The notes below the pieces were generated by a model that was given only the letters and a program-made list of their open reading frames with translations, did not search any database and was not told the DNA's origin. This document shows positions 18,255 through 27,193 of a DNA stretch of 64,000 nucleotides, piece after piece. This stretch comes from Rhodovibrio salinarum DSM 9154. GTDB lineage: Bacteria; Pseudomonadota; Alphaproteobacteria; Kiloniellales; Rhodovibrionaceae. A program made the translations under genes and the position numbers. Location: positions 1,878,824 through 1,942,823 of the forward strand of contig NZ_KI911559.1 of NCBI RefSeq assembly GCF_000515255.1. Direction: 5' to 3'. How positions within the stretch are numbered: the stretch's first letter is position 1; the number at the start of each line of letters is the position of its first letter.

Positions 18255-18943
18255 TGCGTTTGCTGGTGATCGAGGATGACGCGGATCTGCAGCGCCAGCT
18301 ATGTGCGGCACTGACCGACGCCGGCTATGCGGTGGATCAGGCCTTTGACGGTGAGGCGGGCGAATTCCTGGGACAGACGGAAAGCTACGACGCCGTCGTG
18401 TTGGATCTGGGGCTGCCCAAGTTGGATGGGTTGTCCGTCCTGCGTTCCTGGCGCGAGAGCGACAACCACGTTCCCGTCCTGATCCTGACGGCGCGTGGTG
18501 CCTGGACCGAGCGGGTGGAAGGCATCGATGCGGGGGCCGACGACTATCTCTCGAAGCCCTTCCAGATGGCCGAGCTGGTCGCTCGCGTGCGCGCACTGAT
18601 TCGTCGGGCGAGCGGGCACGGCTCCGCGGAGCTGACGTGCGGACCGGTGACACTGGACACGCGCGCCAACCGTGTGACGGTCGATGGTGCGCCGGTAAGC
18701 CTGACCGCGCACGAGTACCGCGTGCTGTCCTACCTGATGCACCACCAGGGGCGCACCGTCTCCCGCATGGAGTTGAGCGAGCACGTCTACGCCCAGGATC
18801 TCGATCGTGATAGCAACACGATCGAAGTGTTCGTCCGCCGACTGCGCAAGAAGCTCGGGCAGGCTCTGATCAAAACGGAACGCGGGCTCGGCTACCGGAT
18901 CGAGGCGGACGGTGAGCCGTACCGCGGCGGGGCTGGGCGGTGA
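18254..18943 (+). CDS. OmpR/PhoP-family response regulator
   Basis: A 229-residue response regulator. The receiver domain has the acidic pocket EDD at residues 7-9, phosphoacceptor Asp51 in VVLDLGLPKLDG, and lysine in DDYLSKPF. The C-terminal winged helix (about residues 130-220) has LTAHEYRVLSYLMHH and the GLGYRIE wing. It is encoded between the PepSY protein and its kinase, with one-base overlaps on both sides. Likely target: the divergent promoter at 17718-17855. It resembles the PhoP/QseB/TctD group; the inducing signal is unknown. Confidence 0.93.
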   Translation: MRLLVIEDDADLQRQLCAALTDAGYAVDQAFDGEAGEFLGQTESYDAVVLDLGLPKLDGLSVLRSWRESDNHVPVLILTARGAWTERVEGIDAGADDYLSKPFQMAELVARVRALIRRASGHGSAELTCGPVTLDTRANRVTVDGAPVSLTAHEYRVLSYLMHHQGRTVSRMELSEHVYAQDLDRDSNTIEVFVRRLRKKLGQALIKTERGLGYRIEADGEPYRGGAGR

Positions 18944-20334
18944 TGGGGCTGCGCTGGCCTGTGGGAGTGCGTCCCGGCTCGCTGTCGTTCCGCTTGCTGC
19001 TCGGCGCCATGCTGTGGATCGCGCTCGCCCTGGTCGTCACGGGCGTCGTGCTGACCCGTATTTTCGCAGCGCATATCGAAGACCAGTTCGCCCAGCGGCA
19101 GGAAGCGTTGCTGAATCAACTCGCGGCCAATCTGGAGGTCGGTCCGCAGGATAGCCTGACCCTGACTGGAAGCCTCAGCCCGCCACAGTTCGAGCGGCCC
19201 TATTCCGGCACCTACTGGCAGGTCCAGGCGAGCGACGGGGAGGTGCTGCTGCGCTCCCGCTCGCTATGGGACGCGGCGCTCCCGTTGCCGTCGGATACGC
19301 TGTTGAACGGTCAGGTGCACCGTCATCGCCTCACCGGACCTGGTGAGGCCGCGCTGATCGCATATGAGCGCGCGGTCCGCCTGCCGGGTCGTGACGACCA
19401 GCTACGCTTGGTGGTTGCCCGCGACGCGGTGGTGCTGGATACGGCCGTGCAGCGGTTCGCGCGGGTGCTGACGGTGTCGTTGTCGGTACTCGGGCTTGGG
19501 TTGATCGCTGCGGCTGGGGCGCAGATCGCTGGCGGCCTGCGCCCGCTCGGCCGCTTGCGCCGAGCGCTGGGCGAGGTGCGCGCGGGGCGGGCACAACGGC
19601 TCGAAGGCACCTATCCAGCGGAGATTCAGCCCCTGGTCACGGACCTGAATGCCGTCTTGCAGCGCAACGCGACGGTCGTGGAGCAGGCGCGCACGCAGGC
19701 CGGCAATCTGGCCCATGGCCTGAAAACCCCGCTCAGCGTGCTGTCCAATGAAGCCGCGGTCCTGGAAAACACCGGCCAAGCCGCCTTTGCTGCGCGGATC
19801 GCCGAGCAGACGCGCATCATGCAGCGCCAGATCGACTATCACCTCGCCCGTGCCCGCGTGGCCGCGACGGTCGACGTGCCGGGGAGTCGGGCGGACGCGC
19901 AGGCGGCGCTGCAACGCCTGGCCCGTACGATGTCCAAGCTCTACGCGGCCAAGCAGCTATCGGTTGAGGCTGACGGGCATACCGTACCCGCCTTCCGCGG
20001 CGACCGGCAGGACCTGGAAGAGATGCTGGGCAACCTGGTCGACAATGCCTGCAAGTGGGCGCACGCTCAGGTACGCCTGTCCGCCCGGCCCGCGGCGACG
20101 GAGGGCTGGCTTGTGATCGCGGTGGACGACGACGGCCCCGGCCTGCCGGAGGACCAGCGCATGGCCGTGTTCGACCGTGGCCGCCGTTTGGACACCCGCG
20201 TCGACGGGTCCGGTCTCGGCCTGGCGATCGTTGTCGAGCTGGCGGAGCTTTACGGCGGCACGGTCGCCCTCGGCGACTCCGATCTTGGTGGCCTGTGCGC
20301 GACGCTCACGCTGCCGGCGGCTGGGGACGCGTAA
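18943..20334 (+). CDS. Sensor histidine kinase, PhoQ/QseC-like
   Basis: A 463-residue membrane kinase. The first helix is at about residues 13-35 and the second at about 165-188, enclosing a periplasmic sensor of about 130 residues. A HAMP-like linker follows. The phosphorylated histidine is His258 in NLAHGLKTPLSV. The ATP domain shows DNACKWA (N box), DDDGPGLPEDQR (G1) and GSGLGLAIV (G2). I prefer the ATG at 18943, giving a one-base overlap with the regulator stop; an in-frame GTG lies one codon earlier. It phosphorylates the preceding response regulator. Confidence 0.92.
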   Translation: MGLRWPVGVRPGSLSFRLLLGAMLWIALALVVTGVVLTRIFAAHIEDQFAQRQEALLNQLAANLEVGPQDSLTLTGSLSPPQFERPYSGTYWQVQASDGEVLLRSRSLWDAALPLPSDTLLNGQVHRHRLTGPGEAALIAYERAVRLPGRDDQLRLVVARDAVVLDTAVQRFARVLTVSLSVLGLGLIAAAGAQIAGGLRPLGRLRRALGEVRAGRAQRLEGTYPAEIQPLVTDLNAVLQRNATVVEQARTQAGNLAHGLKTPLSVLSNEAAVLENTGQAAFAARIAEQTRIMQRQIDYHLARARVAATVDVPGSRADAQAALQRLARTMSKLYAAKQLSVEADGHTVPAFRGDRQDLEEMLGNLVDNACKWAHAQVRLSARPAATEGWLVIAVDDDGPGLPEDQRMAVFDRGRRLDTRVDGSGLGLAIVVELAELYGGTVALGDSDLGGLCATLTLPAAGDA

Positions 20335-20365
20335 AACCGGGCGTGCGCACGGCTCTATGCCACGA

Positions 20366-21082
20366 TCAGACGTGCACCACCTCGCCGTGGTGCGTGCACG
20401 CCGGTTCGGCCAGCTCGACGAAGCGTTCGGTGATTGCGGCCGGTTCGGGATGCTGGTTTGGGTCCTCGCCGGGGAAGGCATGGGCGCGCATGCTGGTGCG
20501 GACCACGCCTGGGTCTAGCAGGTTGGCCCGGATGTTGGTCTTGTTCAGTTCTGCCGCCCAGACCTTGACCATATGCTCCAGCGCGGCCTTGGAGGCGGCG
20601 TAGGCGCCGAAGTAGGCGAACGGCGTGCGGGCGACACCGCTGGTGGTGAAGATCGCCCGGCCGGCATCCGATTGGCGCAGCAGCAGATCCAGGCTGCGGA
20701 TCAGGCGGAAGTTCGCGGTCACGTTGATGTCCATCACCTCCTGCCAGGTATCCGGCGGGATGTGGCTCATCGGGCCCAGCTGGCCGAGCGCGCCGGCGTT
20801 GCCGACCAGGATGTCGACCTTTTGGTAGCGGTCGAACAGCGAGCCGCCCAGCCGGTCCAGCGCGTCGAAGTCGCGCAGGTCGAGCGGCACCAGGACCGGC
20901 GATGGACCGCCGGTCGCAGCGATCGCGTCGTCCAGTTCTTCCAGCGCGCCCTTGGTGCGCCCAATCGCGACGACGGTCGCGCCCTCGGCGGCGAACCGCT
21001 CCGCGACCGCGCGGCCGATCCCGCGGGAGGCGCCAGTGACAACGGCGATGCGGTTCTGCAGGCGGCCCTGCTGTTCGGTCAT
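20366..21082 (-). CDS. SDR family oxidoreductase
   Basis: A 238-residue classical short-chain dehydrogenase. Cofactor motif TGASRGIGRAVAERF near residue 16, GNAGALG (variant of NNAG), and the catalytic SxxxY...YAASK segment (TTSGVARTPFAYFGAYAASK). The substrate is not evident. The start ATG at 21082 overlaps the stop of the DUF2937-like gene by four bases, making it the last gene of the purF-linked minus-strand run. The same SDR-after-purF order is common in alphaproteobacteria. Confidence 0.88.
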   Translation of the reverse strand: MTEQQGRLQNRIAVVTGASRGIGRAVAERFAAEGATVVAIGRTKGALEELDDAIAATGGPSPVLVPLDLRDFDALDRLGGSLFDRYQKVDILVGNAGALGQLGPMSHIPPDTWQEVMDINVTANFRLIRSLDLLLRQSDAGRAIFTTSGVARTPFAYFGAYAASKAALEHMVKVWAAELNKTNIRANLLDPGVVRTSMRAHAFPGEDPNQHPEPAAITERFVELAEPACTHHGEVVHV

Positions 21083-21801
21083 GTCCGGGTCTTCTCCTGC
21101 CTCGCGTTGAGCGTGGGCGTCTTGGCCGACGCGTCGCGCGGTGTGTGTGTCGTGTGTTGTGCCGGAGCGGCCTGTCCGGGGTCCAGGGCGCTTTCCGCCG
21201 CAGGCGTGCGCGCGGGCAGCAAGCGGGGCTCGCGCCGCGTGCCTTCGGCGGGGCCGAGCGGCGCTATTCTGCTCGCTGCGTCGGCGGTTTGCCGGCGCAG
21301 CCGGCGGACATGTCGGCGCCGGCGCACCGCAAGCGCCGGACGCTCCAACGTCCACACCGCGAGCAGCCCGAGCAGCAGTCCCGCCAGCGCGTAGCCGCCG
21401 CCCTCCACCGTCAACGGCAGGGCCGGGGCGAAGCCGTGGAGCGTGCCCTCGACGATCTGCATGTCGAGATGGCGGGCAAGCGCGAGCGGACGGTCCAGCG
21501 GGCCCGCGTCGGTCAGCGCCTGATGCGCGGCCTGCAACCGTTCGAACGCCTGATAGGTGGAGCGATAGCCCGCCACCAGCGTGCCGGTCAACTCGCCGCC
21601 TTCGGTCGCCGCGCGGTCCAGATAGTCGCTGACGGAAAGACCGCGCGCCTGCGCGTCCTGGATTACCGGGGCGAGGTCGTCGCGCGCCTGCGCAAGCCGG
21701 CCGGAGAGGTGCTGCAAGTACTGTTGGTAAAAGGCCGGGAACTGCGCCGCGCTGGCGGCCCCGGCGGCCGCGAACAGACCGTTGGCGAGCCGTGCGAACA
21801 C
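21079..21801 (-). CDS. DUF2937-like membrane protein
   Basis: A 240-residue protein with one hydrophobic segment near the N-terminus (GLFAAAGAASAAQFPAFYQQY) and a second at about residues 137-155 (GGGYALAGLLLGLLAVWTLE). A helical region between them is rich in Gln and Ala. The AQFPAFYQQYLQHLSGRLAQA pattern resembles DUF2937, a family of unknown function. The C-terminal 80 residues are Arg/Pro-rich and look disordered. It lies 135 bases after purF and overlaps the SDR start by four bases. Function unknown. Confidence 0.65.
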   Translation of the reverse strand: MFARLANGLFAAAGAASAAQFPAFYQQYLQHLSGRLAQARDDLAPVIQDAQARGLSVSDYLDRAATEGGELTGTLVAGYRSTYQAFERLQAAHQALTDAGPLDRPLALARHLDMQIVEGTLHGFAPALPLTVEGGGYALAGLLLGLLAVWTLERPALAVRRRRHVRRLRRQTADAASRIAPLGPAEGTRREPRLLPARTPAAESALDPGQAAPAQHTTHTPRDASAKTPTLNARQEKTRT

Positions 21802-21936
21802 GGCTGTCAGGCTAACAGGCCGCTCGGGGCCCGGCGGTGCGGTGTCAGAACCCGCAGGCCTGTGCCGTCGAGCGCCGGTCGGAGGTTCAGGTCAGTCAAG
21901 CTCCCTCCTTTGAGGGGACGGCGACGGGGCGCGCGT

Positions 21937-23391
21937 TCAGCCCTCCGCGAGCAAGTTCAGTTGGCGCTGGCGGCTTTCGCCTTCAACCTGGTCGGTCAGG
22001 CGGATCGGGTATTCGCCCGTGAAGCAAGCGTCACAGAATTGCGGCTGCAGCGCGTTGCGCTTGGGATAGCCCATGGCGCGGTACAGCCCGTCGTCGGAGA
22101 TGAACGCCAGGGTGTCGCAGCCGATCTCCTCGGCCATCCCGTCGACGTCGAAGCGCGCAGCCAATAGTTCCGACTCGTCCGGTGTGTCGATGCCGTAGAA
22201 GCAGGGATGCCGGGTCGGCGGCGCGGCGATGCGCATGTGCACCTCCGCCGCGCCGGCCTGGCGGACCATGTTCACGATCTTGGCGCTGGTGGTGCCGCGA
22301 ACGATCGAATCGTCGACCAGCACGACCCGCTTGCCGCGCAGTAGCGCGCTGTTGGCGTTGTGTTTGAGCTTCACGCCCAGGTGGCGGATCGAATCGGTCG
22401 GCTCGATGAAGGTGCGCCCGACGTAGTGGTTCCGCACGATGCCGAGCTCGAAGGGGATATTCGCCTGATTGGAATAGCCGATCGCCGCTGGCACGCCGGA
22501 GTCCGGCACCGGCACCACGAGGTCGGCGTGGGTCTCCTTTTCGCGGGCCAGCTCGGCGCCGATGCGCTTGCGCGCTTCGTAGACGCTGGTGCCCTCAATC
22601 TGGGAGTCGGGGCGGGAAAAGTAGATGTACTCGAATACGCACATCCGTTGGCGCTGGCGCGGGAAGGGGCGTAGCGAGCGCAGCCCTTCCTTGTCGATCA
22701 CCACCATTTCGCCCGGCTCGATGTCGCGCACGAAATCCGCGCCGATGATGTCGAGCGCGCAGGTCTCCGAGGCGAGGATGTAACTGTCGCCCAGCGTGCC
22801 CAGTACCAACGGCCGCACCCCGAGGGGATCGCGTACGCCGATCAGCTCGCTGTCGGTCAACGCGGTGAAGGAGTAGGCGCCCTCGATCTGCTTAAGCGCG
22901 TGGATCAGCCGCTCGATCACGGTGTGCGCCGGGGCGGTCGCCATCAGATGGATCACCACCTCGGTGTCGGTGGTCGACTGGAACAGCGAGCCGCGGCGCA
23001 CCAGTTCCCGGCGCAGCTTGCGGGCGTTGGTCAGGTTGCCGTTGTGCGCGACCGCGAAACCGCCGAAGTCCATCTCCGCGAACAGGGGCTGGACGTTGCG
23101 GATCACCGTGTCGCCGCTGGTCGAATAGCGGTTATGGCCGATCGCGCAGTGGCCTTCCAGCCGGCGCATCCGCTCCGGGCTGGAGAAGATGTCGCCGACG
23201 TGACCGGCGTCACGGTAGGCGTTGAACTGCGTGTCGTCGTAGCTGACGATGCCGGCGGCTTCCTGTCCGCGGTGCTGCAGGGCGTGCAGGCCGAGCGCGG
23301 TGTGCTTCGCGGCGTCTGCATTGTTGAAGATGCCGAAGACGCCGCACTCCTCATGGAGTTTGTCGTCGTCGAACGGGTTGGTCGTGATCAT
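21937..23391 (-). CDS. purF: Amidophosphoribosyltransferase
   Basis: A 484-residue PurF, which makes phosphoribosylamine from PRPP and glutamine in the first step of purine synthesis. The catalytic cysteine is Cys16 ([11 protein letters not shown]), so 15 propeptide residues are expected to be removed. The glutaminase half shows HNRYSTSG, and the transferase half has the PRPP loop [14 protein letters not shown]. The C-terminal CFTGEYPI is also typical. It overlaps cvpA by four bases, the classic cvpA-purF pair. Confidence 0.98.
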   Translation of the reverse strand: MITTNPFDDDKLHEECGVFGIFNNADAAKHTALGLHALQHRGQEAAGIVSYDDTQFNAYRDAGHVGDIFSSPERMRRLEGHCAIGHNRYSTSGDTVIRNVQPLFAEMDFGGFAVAHNGNLTNARKLRRELVRRGSLFQSTTDTEVVIHLMATAPAHTVIERLIHALKQIEGAYSFTALTDSELIGVRDPLGVRPLVLGTLGDSYILASETCALDIIGADFVRDIEPGEMVVIDKEGLRSLRPFPRQRQRMCVFEYIYFSRPDSQIEGTSVYEARKRIGAELAREKETHADLVVPVPDSGVPAAIGYSNQANIPFELGIVRNHYVGRTFIEPTDSIRHLGVKLKHNANSALLRGKRVVLVDDSIVRGTTSAKIVNMVRQAGAAEVHMRIAAPPTRHPCFYGIDTPDESELLAARFDVDGMAEEIGCDTLAFISDDGLYRAMGYPKRNALQPQFCDACFTGEYPIRLTDQVEGESRQRQLNLLAEG

Positions 23392-24086
23392 TGCTCGCCG
23401 CTCCCGTTTTCGGACGCTTGGTTTTCGAATAGACGGTCCAAGTCCTGCCGCTGCTCCTCGTTATAGCCCGGTTCGCGTTTCGGGTCTTGCGCTTCCGTCT
23501 TGGGCCGACTGAGTACGTCGTAAGCGTCCTTAAGGTCCTGCGCATCCTTGGCACCCTGCTGGGCCTGGCCGGCCGCCGAGCTTCCCTGATGGCGCAGGGA
23601 TTCGGGCAGGGCGCTTTCCAGAGCCGAGGCCGTCGCCGCGACCAGGCGCGCGCTCTTCGCCTCCTGCAGGTAGCTGGGCCGTTCGTTCGGATTGGGAAGG
23701 GCCCAGGTCATCAGCATCCAGGCGACCGCGACCAGCAGCACGCCGCGCACCAGGCCGAACACCAGGCCAAGCGAGCGGTCGAGGGCGCCCAGCGAGCTTT
23801 CCCGTACCCGGTTGGAGAAGACCCGGGAAATGATCGACAGCACGACGAGCGTGACCACGAAAATCACCACGCCGGCGACGATGTCGGCCAGCAGGTCGAT
23901 CGCGATGATATCCCGGGCGAATGGCTGAGCCGTTTCGAAGCCGTACAGCGTCGCCAGGCCCGCGCCGACCCAGGCGCCGACCGAGAGCACCTCGTGCACG
24001 CATCCGCGCATGAACGCGAGCGCGCCGGAGAGCAGCAGCACCGTGAGCACCGCGATATCGATGAAGTTGATCGGCAAGTCGGCCAT
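23388..24086 (-). CDS. cvpA: CvpA-family membrane protein
   Basis: A 232-residue protein with four hydrophobic helices in the first 130 residues (IDIAVLTVLLLSGALAFMRG, then SVGAWVGAGLATL, ADIVAGVVIFVVTLVVLSII and LGLVFGLVRGVLLVAVAWM). The region after about residue 150 is polar and Gln-rich. CvpA proteins are inner membrane proteins linked to colicin V production and envelope stress. It overlaps purF by four bases and follows radA by 119 bases. Confidence 0.93.
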   Translation of the reverse strand: MADLPINFIDIAVLTVLLLSGALAFMRGCVHEVLSVGAWVGAGLATLYGFETAQPFARDIIAIDLLADIVAGVVIFVVTLVVLSIISRVFSNRVRESSLGALDRSLGLVFGLVRGVLLVAVAWMLMTWALPNPNERPSYLQEAKSARLVAATASALESALPESLRHQGSSAAGQAQQGAKDAQDLKDAYDVLSRPKTEAQDPKREPGYNEEQRQDLDRLFENQASENGSGEQ

Positions 24087-24205
24087 CGGGGCGTCCTGTT
24101 AGGCGCGTCGGGCGCTAGGGGGCTTGGTGGGATGGCTGCGCGGTCGGCGCTCGATCGATCGCACGGCCTGGGAGCGCGCGGCTGTCCATGAACCGACCGA
24201 ACCTC

Positions 24206-25603
24206 TCAGGCGCGGCCGCCGTCGGCGAAGCGCGCAACCAACTCCTCCAGGTGGCTCAGCTCCTCCAGGCCGAGTCCATCCGGTCCGGGCGGTGCCTTGG
24301 CTTTACCGCCTCTGCGCGGCGGCGTCCAGGCGCGCTCGAAACCGAGTTTGGCGGCTTCCTTCAGGCGCTGCTCGCTTTGGCCAACCGCGCGGATCTCGCC
24401 TGACAATCCGATCTCGCCAAAGATCACTGTATCCTCCGGCACAGGCCGGTCGTAGGCGGCGGAGACGAGGGCAGCGGCGACCGCGAGGTCGGCAGCCGGC
24501 TCACCCACCCGCAAACCGCCCGCGACGTTTAGGTAGATATCCTTACCGGCCAGTAAAAGCCCACAGCGCGCTTCCAGGACCGCCAGCACCATCGACAGGC
24601 GGTTGCCGTCCCAGCCGACGACGGCCCGGCGCGGCGTCGCGAGCGGCGAGGCGGACACCAGCGCCTGGATCTCGACCAGCACGGGGCGCGTGCCCTCCAT
24701 CCCAGCGAACACGCTGGCGCCGGAGACCTGGCCGTTGCGTTCCGCCAGAAACAGGGCAGAGGGGTTGGCGACCTCCACCAGTCCGCCGTCGGTCATCTCG
24801 AACACACCGATCTCGTCGGTCGCGCCGTAGCGGTTCTTGACCGCGCGCAGGATGCGGAACTGATGGCCGCGCTCCCCCTCGAAGTAGAGGACGGTGTCGA
24901 CCATGTGCTCCAGCACCTTCGGGCCCGCGATCAGCCCCTCTTTGGTCACGTGGCCGACCAGTAGCAGCGTGAAACCGCGCGCCTTGGCCAACCGGATCAA
25001 TTCCTGCGAGGCGGCGCGGACCTGGCCGACCGTGCCGGGCGCGCTTTCCAGGTTGTCGACGTACATCGTCTGGATCGAGTCGACCACGACGACGTCCGGG
25101 GCGTCGGCGCTATCCAGCGCGGCGGCGATGTCGCGGACGTTGGTGGCGGCGGCCAGCTGTACCTGACTGTTCGCCAGGCCCAGGCGACGGGCCCGCAGGC
25201 GCACCTGATCGATCGCCTCCTCGCCGGAGATGTAGGCGCAGCTCGTGCCCTCGCGCATCGACAGCGCCGCGGCGGCCTGCAGGGCCAGGGTGGACTTGCC
25301 GATGCCGGGGTCGCCCCCGACCAGCACGGCGGAGGCTTCGACCAGTCCGCCGCCGCACACCCGGTCGAACTCGGCGATCCCGGAGACCCGGCGCGGTTCC
25401 CGGTCGGCCTGACCGGCGAGGTCGACGAACTCCAGCCCCCGCCCGCGTTTGCCCCGTTTGGCGGACAGCCCGCCAGGCGCGGCCTGGGCGATCTCTTCCT
25501 CGGCGAGCGTGTTCCATTCTCCGCAGCCATCGCAGCGCCCTTGCCACTTGGCATGCACGCTGCCGCAGGACTGGCAGACGAACTGGGACTTCGGCTTGGC
25601 CAT
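24206..25603 (-). CDS. radA: DNA repair protein RadA
   Basis: A 465-residue RadA/Sms. The N-terminal zinc finger has Cys10, Cys13, Cys24 and Cys27. The RecA-like ATPase has Walker A GGDPGIGKST and Walker B DVVVVDSIQTM. The RadA motif reads KNRYG (usual KNRFG). The C-terminal Lon-like domain follows (GLRVGEPAADLAVAAALVSA). RadA drives branch migration in recombination and replication-fork repair. It is 13 bases downstream of mlaF, inside the dnaB-purF run. Confidence 0.97.
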   Translation of the reverse strand: MAKPKSQFVCQSCGSVHAKWQGRCDGCGEWNTLAEEEIAQAAPGGLSAKRGKRGRGLEFVDLAGQADREPRRVSGIAEFDRVCGGGLVEASAVLVGGDPGIGKSTLALQAAAALSMREGTSCAYISGEEAIDQVRLRARRLGLANSQVQLAAATNVRDIAAALDSADAPDVVVVDSIQTMYVDNLESAPGTVGQVRAASQELIRLAKARGFTLLLVGHVTKEGLIAGPKVLEHMVDTVLYFEGERGHQFRILRAVKNRYGATDEIGVFEMTDGGLVEVANPSALFLAERNGQVSGASVFAGMEGTRPVLVEIQALVSASPLATPRRAVVGWDGNRLSMVLAVLEARCGLLLAGKDIYLNVAGGLRVGEPAADLAVAAALVSAAYDRPVPEDTVIFGEIGLSGEIRAVGQSEQRLKEAAKLGFERAWTPPRRGGKAKAPPGPDGLGLEELSHLEELVARFADGGRA

Positions 25604-25616
25604 CGGCGGCTCGGGA

Positions 25617-26417
25617 CTATTCCTGGCGCACCGGCATGCGGATCGGCCCTTCGGCGCGGCCGTGGACGAACTGCTGGACGTAGGGATTGTCGGTCGTGTC
25701 GACCTCCGCGACCGGGCCCTGCCAGATGATCTTGCCTTCGTAGAGCATCGCGACCCGGTGGGCGATCTTACGCGCGCTCGCCATATCGTGGGTGATCGAC
25801 AGCGTGCTGGCGCCCAGCTCCTGCACGCAGGAGACGATCAGATCGTTGATCACGTCGCCCATGATCGGATCGAGACCGGTCGTGGGCTCATCGAAAAAGA
25901 TGATTTCCGGATCGGTCGCGATCGCTCGGGCGAGGCCAACGCGCTTCTTCATGCCGCCTGACAGTTCCGCCGGGTAAAGGTCGGCGACGGTTTCCTGCAG
26001 GCCGACCTGGGCCAGCTTGTCGATCGCCGCCGCCCGTGCCCGTTTCTTGTCCATCTTCTCGCGCTGGACCAGGGCGAAGGCGACGTTTTCCCAGACGCTC
26101 AGCGAGTCGAACAGGGCGGCGTTCTGGAACAGCATGCCGAACTTGCGCAGCAGTTCGTCGCGCGCGGGACCCTTGAGGCCGACCACGTTCTGCCCGTCGA
26201 CCTCAATCGTGCCGGCGTCCGGCTCCAGGATGCCCAGGATGCATTTCAGGAGCACCGACTTGCCGGTGCCGGAACCGCCGATCACCACGACCGACTCCTG
26301 CTCGGCCACGTCGATGTCCAGACCGTTCAGCACCTGATGCGTGCCGAACGCCTTGTAGAGGCCGCGCACGCGGATCTTCGGGGGCTGTTGGGTCGTGCCG
26401 CCGTTCGTCTCGGTCAT
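25617..26417 (-). CDS. mlaF: ABC transporter ATP-binding protein MlaF-like
   Basis: A 266-residue ATPase with Walker A GGSGTGKSVLL, signature LSGGMKKR and Walker B IIFFDEPTTGLDP. The LSGGMKKRVGLARA and GLDPIMGDVINDLI segments are typical of MlaF/Ttg2A, which power retrograde phospholipid transport with MlaE and MlaD. The ATG at 26417 is used because it overlaps the mlaE stop by four bases; the longer frame is mlaE out of phase. No mlaD follows; radA is next. Confidence 0.93.
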   Translation of the reverse strand: MTETNGGTTQQPPKIRVRGLYKAFGTHQVLNGLDIDVAEQESVVVIGGSGTGKSVLLKCILGILEPDAGTIEVDGQNVVGLKGPARDELLRKFGMLFQNAALFDSLSVWENVAFALVQREKMDKKRARAAAIDKLAQVGLQETVADLYPAELSGGMKKRVGLARAIATDPEIIFFDEPTTGLDPIMGDVINDLIVSCVQELGASTLSITHDMASARKIAHRVAMLYEGKIIWQGPVAEVDTTDNPYVQQFVHGRAEGPIRMPVRQE

Positions 26418-27187
26418 CGGGCGAAGAACAGCTCCGTGATCACGTAGTTGAACGACAGGATCAGGATCGAGGCGGACACCACCGCGTTGGTGGTGGCGCC
26501 GCCGACACCCTGCGCACCGCCGCGGGAGTGGTAGCCGTGGTAGCAGCCCATCAGCGCGATCAGGAACCCGAACACGCCCGCTTTCACGAGGCCGGAGACG
26601 ACGTCCATCACCTCCAGGAACTCGCGCGTGTTGTTCAGGTAAACGGCCGGGTTGAAGCCGAGCTTGTAGGTCGACACCAGATAGCCACCGAAGATACCGA
26701 TCGCATCCGCCGTCAGCACCAGGACCGGCAGGGTGATGATGCCGGCCCACAGCCGGGGGGCGACCAGGTACTTGAACGGGTTGGTCGCGAGCGTGGTCAG
26801 CGCGTCGATCTGCTCGGTCACGCGCATCGTGCCGATCTCAGCCGCCATTGCCGCGCCAACGCGTCCGGCGACCATCAGGCCGGCCAGCACCGGGCCCAGC
26901 TCGCGGGTGATCGAGACCACGACCACGTTCGGGATCGCGCTTTCCGCGGAGAAGCGGGCGAAGCCGGTATAGGACTGCAGCGCCAGCACCATGCCGGTGA
27001 AGATCGCCGTCAGCCCGACCACCGGCAGCGAATAGAAGCCGACGTCGAGCATCTGCCGGCCCAGGCTGCGCCAATAGAACGGCGGGCGCACCATGTGCGA
27101 GACGGCCTGGGCGGTGAACAGGAACAGGCGACCGGCGGCGGCCAGGAAGTTGAGGAAGGCCCGCCCAACGATTTGCAGCAGCACCAT
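26414..27187 (-). CDS. mlaE: ABC transporter permease MlaE-like
   Basis: A 257-residue MlaE-family permease with five or six membrane helices. Diagnostic segments are GMVLALQSYTGFARF, SITRELGPVLAGLMVAGR and GAAMAAEIGTMRVTEQIDAL. It forms the membrane part of a phospholipid transporter that maintains outer membrane asymmetry. It is 6 bases after alr and overlaps mlaF. Confidence 0.94.
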   Translation of the reverse strand: MVLLQIVGRAFLNFLAAAGRLFLFTAQAVSHMVRPPFYWRSLGRQMLDVGFYSLPVVGLTAIFTGMVLALQSYTGFARFSAESAIPNVVVVSITRELGPVLAGLMVAGRVGAAMAAEIGTMRVTEQIDALTTLATNPFKYLVAPRLWAGIITLPVLVLTADAIGIFGGYLVSTYKLGFNPAVYLNNTREFLEVMDVVSGLVKAGVFGFLIALMGCYHGYHSRGGAQGVGGATTNAVVSASILILSFNYVITELFFAR

Positions 27188-27193
27188 GCCGGT

